A DNA stretch of 64,000 nucleotides from DATFVA01 sp963764235 (GCA_963764235.1 CAVXRO010000014.1:248001-312000); one strand, 5' to 3'. Counted from the first letter of the stretch, positions 44,442 through 53,722 are shown. The notes: generated from the letters alone by a model not told the origin. Program-made: numbers and translations.

Positions 44442-44870
44442 TTGGTAAAAAACCTCACGGTAAATTCTTTAGATAAGGATATCGAAAAAATTCTTTTTCA
44501 CAAGCTGATTGCAAGATTAAAAGAAGAATTTGGCTTCGAAATAGAATCTCTTCTCATAAATTTTGTTACATCAGAATATCTTCTTAATATCAATAAAACA
44601 TTTCTCCGGCATAATTATCTTACAGATATAATTACCTTTGATTACAGTAAAAATAAGCAGTCATTCAATTCAGAACTGTACATATCTTTCCAGGATGCGG
44701 CCAGAAATGCAAAAAAATACAATGTGTCTTTGGAACAAGAATTGATGAGATTAGTAATACATGGTGTTCTTCACCTCCTAGGATATGACGATAAGAGCCA
44801 AAAAAAACAGGTTGTGATGAAAGGAATGGAAAATAGACTGGTAAATAAGTATATGTTTTTATTAAGATAA
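44442..44870 (+). CDS. ybeY: Endoribonuclease YbeY
   Basis: The 142-residue protein starts at a TTG. HNYLTDIITFDYSK and LVIHGVLHLLGYDDKSQ give the rRNA maturation factor signature. The usual zinc site is three His (HGxLHLLGYDH); here the third is Asp (GYDD), while the first two are present. YbeY takes part in 16S rRNA 3' processing and ribosome quality control. The replacement may still bind metal. It stands between the MBL gene and DUF494. Confidence 0.9.
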   Translation: MVKNLTVNSLDKDIEKILFHKLIARLKEEFGFEIESLLINFVTSEYLLNINKTFLRHNYLTDIITFDYSKNKQSFNSELYISFQDAARNAKKYNVSLEQELMRLVIHGVLHLLGYDDKSQKKQVVMKGMENRLVNKYMFLLR

Positions 44871-44884
44871 ATCAGGTAAAAAAA

Positions 44885-45344
44885 ATGGTAACCGAAATCG
44901 TAAATTTACTAGCAGATATATTTGAAAATCTGAATAAAACCAATTCTTTAGATCAGGCTATCGATGAAATCAAAATGGATAAAAGATATAATAAAAATAT
45001 TCTTGCGACTGCTTTCAGCTGGATTTATGAAAAGCAAATTAGGGACATCGGCGAGGAATTGGAGCATGAAGCAATTAATTACCAAAGGAAAGCGAATATT
45101 ATCCAATGAAGAGAATTCGCTTATGGGGATAGATAATTTCAACTATCTTCTTCACCTGAATAATATCGGATTATTAACAAACCTTGATTTGGAAATTATT
45201 ATTGAAGAACTTAAGTTATTCCCCCGTGAATTAATAAATACTGAATCGATAAATGTAATTATTATATCTTTGTTTCTTGAAGTAAATACTCTTACACTTC
45301 CGGGAAGCAGATTATTGTTATATTCATCTGATACAATTAATTGA
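44885..45344 (+). CDS. DUF494/Smg family protein, broken by one frameshift
   Basis: The first frame (44885-45109) reads MVTEIVNLLADIFENLNKTN and ATAFSWIYEKQIRD, the Smg/DUF494 N-terminus. A one-base shift near 45083-45092 joins it to KRILSNEENSLMGIDNFNYL and the C-terminal domain ending in LLLYSSDTIN. The restored protein is about 153 residues, which fits the family. The break equals one extra A in AAA. Smg proteins have no known activity; they often lie next to topA and the DprA region, and topA is the next gene, 16 nt away. Confidence 0.8.
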
Positions 45345-45360
45345 GGAAAACTGGTAAGTT

Positions 45361-47679
45361 ATGAGTAAGAATTTAGTGCTGGTTGAGTCACCCGCCAAGG
45401 CAAAAACTATTAATAAATATTTAGGCAAAGATTTTCATGTAGAGGCTACCGTAGGACATTTACGCAATCTTCCGAAGACCAAGCTTGGTGTAGAGCTGGA
45501 AAACGGTTATAAACCTCAGTTCGTTACTATCAGGGGTAAGGGCGATACTGTTAAAAAAATAAAATCTCTTGCTTCCAAAAGCAGGAATATTTATATAGCA
45601 ACTGACCCCGACCGCGAAGGTGAGGCGATTGCCCAGGATATTGCCGATATACTTAATGGAAGCGGAGATTCAAAAATATTTCGGGTTCTTTTCAATGAGA
45701 TTACAAAAACGGGAGTCCAGAAAGCGATGAAAGCTCCAAGGGCGATAGATGAGAACCTTGTGAGTTCACAGAGGGCGAGACGAGTAATGGACCGTATAAT
45801 CGGATACAAGATCAGTCCTTTCCTCTGGAAGGCAATTATAGAACTTTCAGGCAGCAGTTCACTATCCGCCGGAAGGGTCCAGTCAGTTGCACTAAAGCTT
45901 ATCTGCGATAGGGAAGCTGAGATTGATAAATTCATAATGACAGAGTACTGGTCGATCTGGGCAATCTTCAAGACAGATAAAGATGAAACATTTAAGGCGA
46001 AGCTTTTCAGCATAGAGGGAAAGGACATTAAAGTCCCTCCCAAACCGGAGATGAATCAAAAGGAATGGGATGAATTTTTAAGTGAGTATATAGCACTAGG
46101 CAATGAAGAAACAGCAGGGAAGTATTTCGACAGCATAAACAACAAAAAAGAATTTGCAATAACAGGCATTACTAAAAGAAATACTAAACGCAATGCTCCT
46201 GCACCTTTTATTACAAGTACTCTGCAGCAGGAGACCTCACGCAGATTGAGAATGCGGCCGAAACAGACAATGATGATAGCACAGAAACTATATGAAGGAG
46301 TTGACCTGGGTAAAGCCGGAACGCAGGGTTTAATAACTTATATGCGTACAGATTCAACCAGGATTAGTGATGAGGTTCTTCCGGCAGTAAGGGAATATAT
46401 AAAAGAAAATTATGGAAAAGAGTTTATCCCCGAATCCTCCAATGTCTTCGGCAACAAAAAGGAAAATGTACAGGATGCGCATGAAGCAATACGACCGACT
46501 TCTCTCGAATTTCCCCCTGAAAAGGTTAAAGGTAGTCTTGATAAGAAATCGTTACAGGTCTACGAGTTGATCTGGAATCGCTTTATTGCATCCCAAATGA
46601 AACCTGCAATTTTTGAAACAACTGTAATTGAGATCTCTGCTGATGAGTTTTTATTCAAGGCATTCGGAAATGCTGTAAAGTTCATCGGGTACCAGCAAGT
46701 TTATGAAGAGATGAAGGAAAAGAAGGACGGTGCCGAGGAGAAAGATGAGTACCGTAATGAAAAGATTCCTCTCGGGCTCGAGAAGAATGATAGACTAGAA
46801 CTGGATGAGCTTTATAAAACACAGCATTTCACAAGACCCCCGGCGCGTTTTACGGAAAGCTCTTTGATAAAAGAACTGGAAAGCAAGGGGATCGGACGTC
46901 CCAGTACTTATTCCCTTATTGTAAGCACAATCCAGGACAGAAAGTATGTAAACCAGGAAGAAAGAAAACTTGTGCCGACATCTCTTGGTAGAACTGTAAA
47001 CGATATTCTTGTAAAGAACTTCCCAAATATCATTAACGAGGATTTCACTGCTGCGATGGAAGGTGAACTTGATCAGATAGCACAGGGCGATAACCAGTAT
47101 GAAAATGTTCTAAATGACTTCTACAAACCTTTTTCAAAAGCACTTAAATCTGTAGAAGATAAAGTTGATAAAATTTATTGTGACCAATGCGGGCATGAAA
47201 TGGTGATTAAGATTGGAAGATTTGGTAAATTTCTGGCGTGCAGCAATTACCCCGACTGTAAAAATATAAAGTCTCTGAAAGAGATAGCAGCTCAGAACCA
47301 GGAACCTGAATATACAGGTGAGAAATGCGAGAAATGCGGTTCAAGAACAGTATACCGGGAAGGAAAATTTGGTCGGTTTATAGGCTGCGAAAGATATCCT
47401 GACTGTGATTTTGTAAAAAATATCACTCTTGGTGTACACTGTCCTAAATGCAAAGAAGGCGAAATCGTAGAAAGGAAGTCCAGAAAAGGCAGATTATTCT
47501 ATGGCTGCTCACGGTACCCGAACTGTGATTTTGTAAGCTGGTACAAGCCTGTACCTGAAGAGTGTCCCAATAAAGATTCAGCTTACATGGAAAAAAGATA
47601 TTCAGTTAAAAAAGGAAATTATCTTAAGTGCCCTCAGTGCGGCGAAGAGGTAATAATGGAAGAGATAGAAAAGGATTAA
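45361..47679 (+). CDS. topA: DNA topoisomerase I
   Basis: The 772-residue type IA enzyme has a Toprim domain (LVLVESPAKAKTINKYLGKD; ATDPDREGEAIAQDIAD near 81) and the active-site Tyr327 in GLITYMRTDSTRIS. The C-terminal part has three Cys4 zinc ribbons (CDQCGHEMVIKIGRFGKFLA, CEKCGSRTVYREGKFGRFIG, CPKCKEGEIVERKSRKGRLF) and a final CPQCGEE segment. It relaxes negative supercoils. The stop overlaps no gene; the Xer gene starts at the next base. Confidence 0.97.
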   Translation: MSKNLVLVESPAKAKTINKYLGKDFHVEATVGHLRNLPKTKLGVELENGYKPQFVTIRGKGDTVKKIKSLASKSRNIYIATDPDREGEAIAQDIADILNGSGDSKIFRVLFNEITKTGVQKAMKAPRAIDENLVSSQRARRVMDRIIGYKISPFLWKAIIELSGSSSLSAGRVQSVALKLICDREAEIDKFIMTEYWSIWAIFKTDKDETFKAKLFSIEGKDIKVPPKPEMNQKEWDEFLSEYIALGNEETAGKYFDSINNKKEFAITGITKRNTKRNAPAPFITSTLQQETSRRLRMRPKQTMMIAQKLYEGVDLGKAGTQGLITYMRTDSTRISDEVLPAVREYIKENYGKEFIPESSNVFGNKKENVQDAHEAIRPTSLEFPPEKVKGSLDKKSLQVYELIWNRFIASQMKPAIFETTVIEISADEFLFKAFGNAVKFIGYQQVYEEMKEKKDGAEEKDEYRNEKIPLGLEKNDRLELDELYKTQHFTRPPARFTESSLIKELESKGIGRPSTYSLIVSTIQDRKYVNQEERKLVPTSLGRTVNDILVKNFPNIINEDFTAAMEGELDQIAQGDNQYENVLNDFYKPFSKALKSVEDKVDKIYCDQCGHEMVIKIGRFGKFLACSNYPDCKNIKSLKEIAAQNQEPEYTGEKCEKCGSRTVYREGKFGRFIGCERYPDCDFVKNITLGVHCPKCKEGEIVERKSRKGRLFYGCSRYPNCDFVSWYKPVPEECPNKDSAYMEKRYSVKKGNYLKCPQCGEEVIMEEIEKD

Positions 47680-48561
47680 ATGGAAATTCGCAAGGTTTCC
47701 AATAAATTTCTAAGCGATCTTCAAAATCTTAAACGCTATTCCGATAACACGGTTAAATCTTACAGAATTGACCTGGAGGGTTTTATATCGTACTGCCTTG
47801 AACATAATCATCCCGATATAGAAAACTTAAGTACCAGGTTCATTAAATCATACCTTGCTGTTTTAAGCAACCGGGAGCTTAATAAAAAGTCGATTTCAAG
47901 AAAATTGGCAGCAATCAGATCACTTTTCAAATACGTATTTCAGCATGACTATCTAAAAATTAATCCCGCAGCCGTTATCCGGAATCCAAAATCACAGAGG
48001 GAACTCCCTGAAATAATATCCACTGAGATCATACTTTCCGCCTACACTGAAGCTGATAGCTTTGCGGAACATCCTGAACTGGTTAAAGTTATTTTCGAAC
48101 TTTTATATGGATGTGCAATACGCGTATCGGAACTTTGCGGAATAAACATGGAGGACATCGACCTTACAAAAAAGACATTAAAGGTTTTTGGAAAAGGGAA
48201 CAAAAACAGGATTGTGCCTATTGGCAGTAAATCAATCCCAATAATTAAAGATTACCTCGTTTTACGGGGCAGCATAAAAGGAAAGGAGCCATTAATCATA
48301 ACTAAAACAGGGATGAGAATTTACCCCCGTTTTGTATACGGTATTATTAACAGGTATCTTTCAAAGGTTTCCGATGTTAAAAAGAAGAGTCCTCATATCC
48401 TCCGGCACAGTGCAGCTACACACATGCTGGATAATGGTGCTGACCTTAGCGCGGTTAAAGATATTCTCGGACATGAGAATCTTTCCACAACTCAGATTTA
48501 TACTCATGTAAGCATCGAACGTTTGAAAAGTACATACAAAAAATCACATCCTAAATCTTAA
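47680..48561 (+). CDS. Xer tyrosine recombinase (XerC/XerD family)
   Basis: The 293-residue protein has an N-terminal SAM-like core-binding domain (FLSDLQNLKRYSDNTVKSYR) and a catalytic domain with Arg148 (YGCAIRVSELCG), His239 and Arg242 (PHILRHSAATHML), His265 (LGHENLSTTQIYTH) and nucleophile Tyr274. This is a full Xer catalytic set. Length and order fit a chromosome dimer resolvase rather than a phage integrase. No att-like repeat is next to it. The choice between XerC and XerD cannot be made here. Confidence 0.93.
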   Translation: MEIRKVSNKFLSDLQNLKRYSDNTVKSYRIDLEGFISYCLEHNHPDIENLSTRFIKSYLAVLSNRELNKKSISRKLAAIRSLFKYVFQHDYLKINPAAVIRNPKSQRELPEIISTEIILSAYTEADSFAEHPELVKVIFELLYGCAIRVSELCGINMEDIDLTKKTLKVFGKGNKNRIVPIGSKSIPIIKDYLVLRGSIKGKEPLIITKTGMRIYPRFVYGIINRYLSKVSDVKKKSPHILRHSAATHMLDNGADLSAVKDILGHENLSTTQIYTHVSIERLKSTYKKSHPKS

Positions 48562-48579
48562 ACTAATTTGGAGGAAGAA

Positions 48580-48882
48580 ATGAACATCTCCATAACAGCC
48601 CGCAGGTTCAAAGCTCACGAAACATTGAAGGATTTTATTAGAGACGAACTTTCCTCTTTGAATAAATACAGTGAAGATATACTTAACGCCGAAGTTATCC
48701 TGAGTTACGTTAACTCAAAAGACAGTATAAAAACAGCTGAAATAAATTTATCCATTCCGGGACATATTATTACTGCTAGAGAAGACAGCGATGATTTTAA
48801 GAAGTCAGTCAGCGCAGCTTCAGAAAAAGTTACACGACAACTGAAGAAAATAAAAACCAGGAAAACAGTTAGAATAAGATGA
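48580..48882 (+). CDS. hpf: Ribosome hibernation promoting factor, short form
   Basis: The ATG at 48580, with GGAGGAA upstream, gives 100 residues starting MNISITARRFKAHETLKDFI. The beta-alpha-beta fold of HPF/YfiA is seen in AEVILSYVNSKDSIKTAEIN and ARE-like DDFKKSVSAASEKVTRQLKK. The protein lacks the long C-terminal dimer domain. It binds the 30S subunit in stationary cells. A TTG at 48568 would add four residues overlapping the ribosome site and is rejected. It overlaps hprK by 4 nt. Confidence 0.93.
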   Translation: MNISITARRFKAHETLKDFIRDELSSLNKYSEDILNAEVILSYVNSKDSIKTAEINLSIPGHIITAREDSDDFKKSVSAASEKVTRQLKKIKTRKTVRIR

Positions 48883-49892
48883 TAAAGATCGATCAGAAAT
48901 CAATTTCACGGAAAGAATTCATTACAGTCGAATTTCTCTATAAAAACTGTAAAGAACTCTTTAAATTAAAATTGTTTTCGGATAAGTCCGGGTTCACCAG
49001 GAAGATATATGATCAGAACCTGCACAGACCCGGACTTGCTTTAGCGGGTTTTGTGGATCTTTTTTCTTATGCCCGTGTGCAGGTCTTCGGTAATACTGAG
49101 ATACAATACCTTGCTCAGTTAACTGATAAAAAGAAAACAGAAGCCCTTGAAAGGATTTTCAACTTTGAAATCCCCTGTATAATTCTGACAGATAATAATC
49201 ATCCTTCACAATTGCTGCTTGAGTTGGCAAACAAGCATCACATCCCGGTATTTGTTTCCATACAACCTACGACAAAACTAATCTACCTGATTGGTGATTT
49301 TCTTGACGACCAGTTCAGCCACCGTGTTTCGATGCATGGGTCATTTGTGGATGTTTATGGTGTGGGCATACTATTTGTTGGAAAATCAGGGATTGGGAAG
49401 AGCGAAGTTGCCCTCGATCTTATAGAAAGAGGCCATCGTCTGGTAGGAGATGATGTTATAATCCTCACGAAAAAGGGTGAGGGTATACTCATGGGGGCCG
49501 GCACGAATATTTCCAAGCATTTTATGGAAATCAGGGGGCTTGGCATACTGGATATTGAAAGAATGTTCGGAATTAGGGCAATTCGCTACCAGAAAAGGCT
49601 GGAAGTGATCGTGGAACTGGAAATTTGGGACGAAAAGGCGGAATATACAAGGACAGGACTGGATGAAAGTTTTGTCAAGATATTAGACAGCGACATTCCG
49701 TATGTAAAACTTCCCATTATTCCAGGCAAAAATATTACTGTGATTTCTGAAGTAATTGCATTACACTATCTTTTGAAGCATTATGGGCACGATGCAGCCA
49801 AAGTTTTCCAGAAAAGACTCAATAAAATATTAAACGGCGAAATTGACGAGGATCATCGGGGAATAGATTATTTTGAGCACGATTTCGAATAA
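48879..49892 (+). CDS. hprK: HPr kinase/phosphorylase
   Basis: The 337-residue protein has an N-terminal MurF-like domain and a C-terminal kinase with Walker A VGKSGIGKSEVALDLIERGH (about residue 167), LVGDDVIIL and the HprK signature EIRGLGILDIERMFG. The second signature is VISEVIALHYLLKHYG. It phosphorylates and dephosphorylates Ser46 of HPr. No ptsH gene is near. In this phylum it may work in a reduced PTS regulatory chain. It follows hpf with a 4-nt overlap. Confidence 0.95.
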   Translation: MIKIDQKSISRKEFITVEFLYKNCKELFKLKLFSDKSGFTRKIYDQNLHRPGLALAGFVDLFSYARVQVFGNTEIQYLAQLTDKKKTEALERIFNFEIPCIILTDNNHPSQLLLELANKHHIPVFVSIQPTTKLIYLIGDFLDDQFSHRVSMHGSFVDVYGVGILFVGKSGIGKSEVALDLIERGHRLVGDDVIILTKKGEGILMGAGTNISKHFMEIRGLGILDIERMFGIRAIRYQKRLEVIVELEIWDEKAEYTRTGLDESFVKILDSDIPYVKLPIIPGKNITVISEVIALHYLLKHYGHDAAKVFQKRLNKILNGEIDEDHRGIDYFEHDFE

Positions 49893-49910
49893 TTTAGCTA
49901 TCCCAGACAC

Positions 49911-49939
49911 TTGACAAAGATGCCTTATTTTTTTAGATT
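49911..49939 (+). promoter_or_regulatory. Candidate sigma70-type promoter before M23 gene
   Basis: TTGACA (49911-49916) and TAGATT (49934-49939) are 17 nt apart, near consensus. Transcription would begin about 49946, only a few bases before the ATG at 49952, and there is no ribosome site. A leaderless message is possible. Confidence 0.4.
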
Positions 49940-49951
49940 CCGCAACCTATT

Positions 49952-50878
49952 ATGAAGAAACTATACCACTTCTCCAGTTCCAAACTTCAATTTGTTGAAG
50001 TTAAAAATTTTAAGAAAAAGTTAATTATTTACTTCTGTGCTGCAATTTTAATCCTTACTGCCACAGTATACGGCACTTTAAACTTTATTTCAGAAATCAC
50101 AGGATCCGGTAAAAGCCTGTCGACTCTAAAGGAAGAAAATAAATTACTGCAGAACAAACTCGTAGAAACATCTGCTTTATACAAAAAACTTGATATTGAG
50201 CTTGACAGCCTGATAAATGAAAATAATACACTGAGAATTGCTGCAAATCTTCCGACCGTATCTGAAGAAGAAAAACAAGTTGGTGTGGGAGGCGGTTATT
50301 TTGATAATGACATCGATTTTATAAAGGGTAATGTGGCTGATGACCTGAAAGAAGCTCTTTCATATGTTGATGAAGTAGACCGGAAGGTTGCTTTTGAAAA
50401 GGCTCAATTCAACGAGATCTCAAATAAAATTAAGCAAAACGAGAAATTATTTGAAAGCCTGCCTGCAATAAAGCCGTGCGAGGGAGTAATAGGTGCTGAA
50501 TTCGGTATGAGAATGCATCCTATATTAAATATCAAGAGGATGCATGAAGGTATTGATATCGTTACCAATCTTGGGACACCCGTTCACGCTTCAGGGGACG
50601 GAAGAGTTGATTTTGTGGGAAGAAAAGGCGGATATGGTCTTTGTGTAGAGATAAATCACGGTTTTGGATACAAGACTATTTATGGTCATTTGTCTAACAC
50701 TGAGGTTAAGGAAGGACAGAGAGTTGACAGAGGGTTTGAAATTGCAAAATCGGGTACTTCCGGACTTTCCACCGGGCCGCATCTCCATTATGAGGTTGAG
50801 CATAATGGTGTTAAACTTAATCCTGAAGATTTTTTCTTTGATGATATAAATTTCTTTGCTGTTGCTGGCAAAGACTAA
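49952..50878 (+). CDS. M23 family metallopeptidase with coiled coil
   Basis: The 308-residue protein has one N-terminal membrane helix (LIIYFCAAILILTATVYGTL), a coiled coil (about 55-95) and a second helical linker, then a LytM/M23 domain: GMRMHPILNIKRMHEGID holds the first zinc His and Asp, and TGPHLHYEVEHNG the HxH pair. The enzyme should cleave peptidoglycan cross-links in the periplasm. The full zinc set suggests it is active rather than an EnvC-like degenerate regulator. It is preceded by a candidate promoter and followed by the DUF2795 gene. Confidence 0.92.
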   Translation: MKKLYHFSSSKLQFVEVKNFKKKLIIYFCAAILILTATVYGTLNFISEITGSGKSLSTLKEENKLLQNKLVETSALYKKLDIELDSLINENNTLRIAANLPTVSEEEKQVGVGGGYFDNDIDFIKGNVADDLKEALSYVDEVDRKVAFEKAQFNEISNKIKQNEKLFESLPAIKPCEGVIGAEFGMRMHPILNIKRMHEGIDIVTNLGTPVHASGDGRVDFVGRKGGYGLCVEINHGFGYKTIYGHLSNTEVKEGQRVDRGFEIAKSGTSGLSTGPHLHYEVEHNGVKLNPEDFFFDDINFFAVAGKD

Positions 50879-50898
50879 TCTTAGCGGAGATTTAATAT

Positions 50899-51120
50899 AT
50901 GATATGGACAGTAGAGCTGGCAGCATACCTTGATGATGCCCCCTGGCCTGCTACAAAAGATGAATTAATCGAATATGCAGAAAGAATCGGAGCTCCATAT
51001 GAGGTAATTGAGAATCTTCAGGAACTTGAAGATTCTGATGAGCCATATGAATCAATCGAAGATATATGGCCTGACTATCCTTCCGATGAGGATTTCTTTT
51101 ATAACGAAGATGATTATTAA
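50899..51120 (+). CDS. Small acidic DUF2795 protein
   Basis: The 73-residue protein reads AAYLDDAPWPATKDELIEYA and GAPYEVIENLQELEDSDEPY, the DUF2795 pattern of a short helical domain, and ends in an Asp/Glu/Tyr-rich tail. Its function is unknown. AGCGG lies upstream of the ATG. The stop codon overlaps the 5' arm of a terminator. Confidence 0.8.
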   Translation: MIWTVELAAYLDDAPWPATKDELIEYAERIGAPYEVIENLQELEDSDEPYESIEDIWPDYPSDEDFFYNEDDY

Positions 51121-51141
51121 GCGCTTCACCGCGCTTTTTTA
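51120..51141 (+). terminator. Rho-independent terminator overlapping the DUF2795 stop
   Basis: AGCGC (51120-51124), a TTCACC loop and GCGCT (51131-51135) followed by six T residues form a short stem that begins on the last base of the stop codon. It lies directly before the delta-prime-like gene. Confidence 0.75.
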
Positions 51142-51143
51142 TT

Positions 51144-52268
51144 ATGCTCATGAATGATGAAAACTGGATTGGCGTCTATGGACAGGATTCAGTTAAGACA
51201 CTATTAAATTCTTTAATCTCATCTGATAAAATCCCTCACGCTTTCCTTTTTAAAGGTAATGACGGTATAGGTAAAGAATTAACTGCAATCAGGTTTGCAC
51301 AGGCAATCAATATCCATAATCTGCCTCCGGAAAAAGGAGATCATATCAGCCAGTTTATCAGGAATTTCAGTGAACCTTATATAAAATATATTTTTCCTCT
51401 CCCGAGGGGACGTAATGAGACGGAATCCAGTGGTCCTATGGAGAAACTTAGCCAGGAAGATAGTGATCTTGTCAAAGAGGAGCTGGAGGCAAAAATAAAG
51501 AATCCATATCACCGCATTAAAATCCCGAAAGCAAATCAGATTAAAATAAGCAGTATCAGGGATATCCGTAAATTTCTTTCAATGGATTACAGTGATTTGA
51601 GATTCCGTTTTGTTCTCATTTCATCTGCTCATATGATGAATGAGGAAGCTCAGAATGCCCTATTGAAAAACCTTGAAGAACCACCTGATGGAATAGTTTT
51701 TATTCTTACCACTCCTTTTCCCGAACAACTGAGAGAAACAATTAGATCCAGGTGCTGGATAATTAATTTTCAGCCTCTGGCTGTGGATGATGTTGAGAAT
51801 ATACTGGTGTCTGATTTTAATATAGATGAGCAGTCAGCCCGTTCTGCCGCGCTTTTCTCAAATGGATCGGTTACTGAGGCTGTAAACCTTCTTCGGCATG
51901 ATCTTACGCAATTGAAGGAAAAAACCATCCTTGTTCTTCGGTACTCCTTCGGGAGAAGGTTCCATTCTGCACTTGAAGAGTTTAATTCTGTTATTAATGA
52001 GCAGGGGAGTGAGTCATTTAAAATTCTTGTACTAATGATTATTTCCTGGTTAAATGACCTGCAGAAGTTCAGAGCAGGTTTGACAAATTTTTTTTTCGAT
52101 GATTATGTGGAGACCTTACAGAAATTTAATTTGAAGTTTTCGGATGTAGAGCTGAATGAAATCGTATTTAAGCTTGATAAATCAGCTTCATTAATAAAGA
52201 ACAACATCAACCTGAGTACGCTCACATTAAATATTATTACTGAATTATCACTGTTAACCCGGAAATGA
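51144..52268 (+). CDS. holB: DNA polymerase III delta-prime-like clamp-loader ATPase
   Basis: The 374-residue protein matches the AAA+ clamp-loader fold: GQDSVKTLLNSLISSDKIPH and HAFLFKGNDGIGKELTAIRF, with a P-loop ending GKE rather than GKT/S, as in non-hydrolysing delta-prime subunits. HMMNEEAQNALLKNLEEPP and ETIRSRCWIINFQPL (SRC motif) are clear. The zinc-finger Cys set of DnaX is absent. It should pair with DnaX and delta to load the beta clamp. Starts at 51144 and 51150 are both possible; neither has a good ribosome site. Confidence 0.85.
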   Translation: MLMNDENWIGVYGQDSVKTLLNSLISSDKIPHAFLFKGNDGIGKELTAIRFAQAINIHNLPPEKGDHISQFIRNFSEPYIKYIFPLPRGRNETESSGPMEKLSQEDSDLVKEELEAKIKNPYHRIKIPKANQIKISSIRDIRKFLSMDYSDLRFRFVLISSAHMMNEEAQNALLKNLEEPPDGIVFILTTPFPEQLRETIRSRCWIINFQPLAVDDVENILVSDFNIDEQSARSAALFSNGSVTEAVNLLRHDLTQLKEKTILVLRYSFGRRFHSALEEFNSVINEQGSESFKILVLMIISWLNDLQKFRAGLTNFFFDDYVETLQKFNLKFSDVELNEIVFKLDKSASLIKNNINLSTLTLNIITELSLLTRK

Positions 52269-52546
52269 ATTGTACTTTCCTGATTCCACCCATATTCTTA
52301 ACAAACTGATTGGATTTCATGTTTTATCCGGTAACACGAGAATGGTATATCAATCATAAAAATTATTTTTTTGGATAGGGGAGTCGGCTTTTAATCTTCT
52401 GACCGACATCAGTGCTTTATGATTTACAACTATGAATTTATTAGGTAAGCATGGGCGTTAATTCATAAAGGTATTATCCCTGATTATTTTACGAATTTTG
52501 ATTATTTTTATTGTTCATATTGAAAATCAAATAAAATGAGGAGAGT

Positions 52547-53722
52547 ATGCGAAAAGTAGTTATAACAGCAGCAAAAAGAACTCCGGTTGGTTCTTTTAAC
52601 GGTAGTCTGTCATCTTTCAGTGCTGCGCAGCTGGGAAGTATCGCTATAAAGGGAATTCTGGAAGATTCAAAAATAGATGGAAATCTGATAGATGAAGTGA
52701 TAATGGGAAACGTCCTGACCGGGGGACAGGGACAGGCTCCGGGACGCCAGGCAGCAATCTTCGCAGGTTTGCCTAATAAAACAGAATGTTTGACAATTAA
52801 TAAAATGTGCGGCAGCGGACTCAAATCTGTTATGCTGGCCCAGCAGGCAATCGCCCTAGGTGACGCGGATGTGATCATAGCTGGAGGACAAGAAAGTATG
52901 ACTAATGCTCCATACATTCTACCAAAAGCACGTTCAGGATATAGACTTGGAAACGGTGAAATTATTGATTCAATGATTAAGGACGGACTCTGGGATGTGT
53001 ATAACGATATCCATATGGGGAGCTGTGCAGAATCCTGTGCGAGAGATTATTCTTTTAAGCGTGAAGAACTTGATGATTTTGCGACAAACTCATATAAAAA
53101 AGCCCTTGATGCACAGAAAGCCGGTAAATTTAAAGATGAAATAATCAAAGTTGGTGTTAAAACAAAAAAAGGTGAATCCTTTGTTGAGGAAGATGAGGAA
53201 CCAGGACGAGTTATTTTTGATAAAATAGCTACATTGAGACCAGTATTTGAGAAAGACGGTGTTGTAACCGCGGCAAATGCCTCAAGTATAAATGACGGTG
53301 CTGCTGCATTACTGGTAATGAGTGAGGAAAAAGCAAAGGAATTGGGATTGGTCCCACTCGTAGAGATTGTAGCTCAAAGTTCAGCGGCTAAAGCTCCGAT
53401 CGAATTTACTACTGCACCTGCAGATGCTATCGCCAAAGTGCTTAAAAAAGCAAACCTGACCAAAGATGATATAGATCTTTTTGAGATAAATGAAGCCTTT
53501 GCCGTTGTATCGCTTGCCGTTAACAAGATCCTAGGGCTGGATAATTCAAAAATCAATGTTAACGGTGGTGCAATAGCTATAGGACATCCTATCGGTGCCA
53601 GCGGTGCCAGGATACTGGTGACACTCATACATGAAATGAAAAAGCGTAATTCAAAGTATGGATTAGCTTCTCTTTGTATAGGTGGGGGAGAGGCTTCCGC
53701 TTTAATAGTCAAAAACATTTAA
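52547..53722 (+). CDS. Acetyl-CoA C-acetyltransferase (thiolase)
   Basis: The 391-residue protein has AKRTPVGSFNGSLSSFSAAQ, the nucleophilic Cys88 in TINKMCGSGLKSVMLAQQ, and the C-terminal GGAIAIGHPIGASGARI with His and SLCIGGGEASA with the second Cys. It is a biosynthetic or degradative thiolase that condenses or cleaves acetoacetyl-CoA. A 278-nt gap precedes it, and AGGAGAG serves as ribosome site. The 3-hydroxyacyl-CoA dehydrogenase gene follows 15 nt later, forming a C4 acyl-CoA module. Confidence 0.95.
   Translation: MRKVVITAAKRTPVGSFNGSLSSFSAAQLGSIAIKGILEDSKIDGNLIDEVIMGNVLTGGQGQAPGRQAAIFAGLPNKTECLTINKMCGSGLKSVMLAQQAIALGDADVIIAGGQESMTNAPYILPKARSGYRLGNGEIIDSMIKDGLWDVYNDIHMGSCAESCARDYSFKREELDDFATNSYKKALDAQKAGKFKDEIIKVGVKTKKGESFVEEDEEPGRVIFDKIATLRPVFEKDGVVTAANASSINDGAAALLVMSEEKAKELGLVPLVEIVAQSSAAKAPIEFTTAPADAIAKVLKKANLTKDDIDLFEINEAFAVVSLAVNKILGLDNSKINVNGGAIAIGHPIGASGARILVTLIHEMKKRNSKYGLASLCIGGGEASALIVKNI

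Noticed and set aside
47680..48561. Phage or integron integrase marking a mobile element
   Set aside because: Length, motif set and housekeeping neighbours (topA, hpf, hprK) fit a Xer recombinase; no att repeats or cargo genes are present.
51144..52268. The P-loop ending GKE as a sign of a broken ATPase gene
   Set aside because: Delta-prime subunits commonly have a non-functional P-loop; the SRC motif and overall fold are intact.
52269..52546. Regulatory RNA or riboswitch before the thiolase gene
   Set aside because: Only a weak 5-bp GTCGG/CCGAC pairing with a long loop was seen; no known riboswitch core was recognised.
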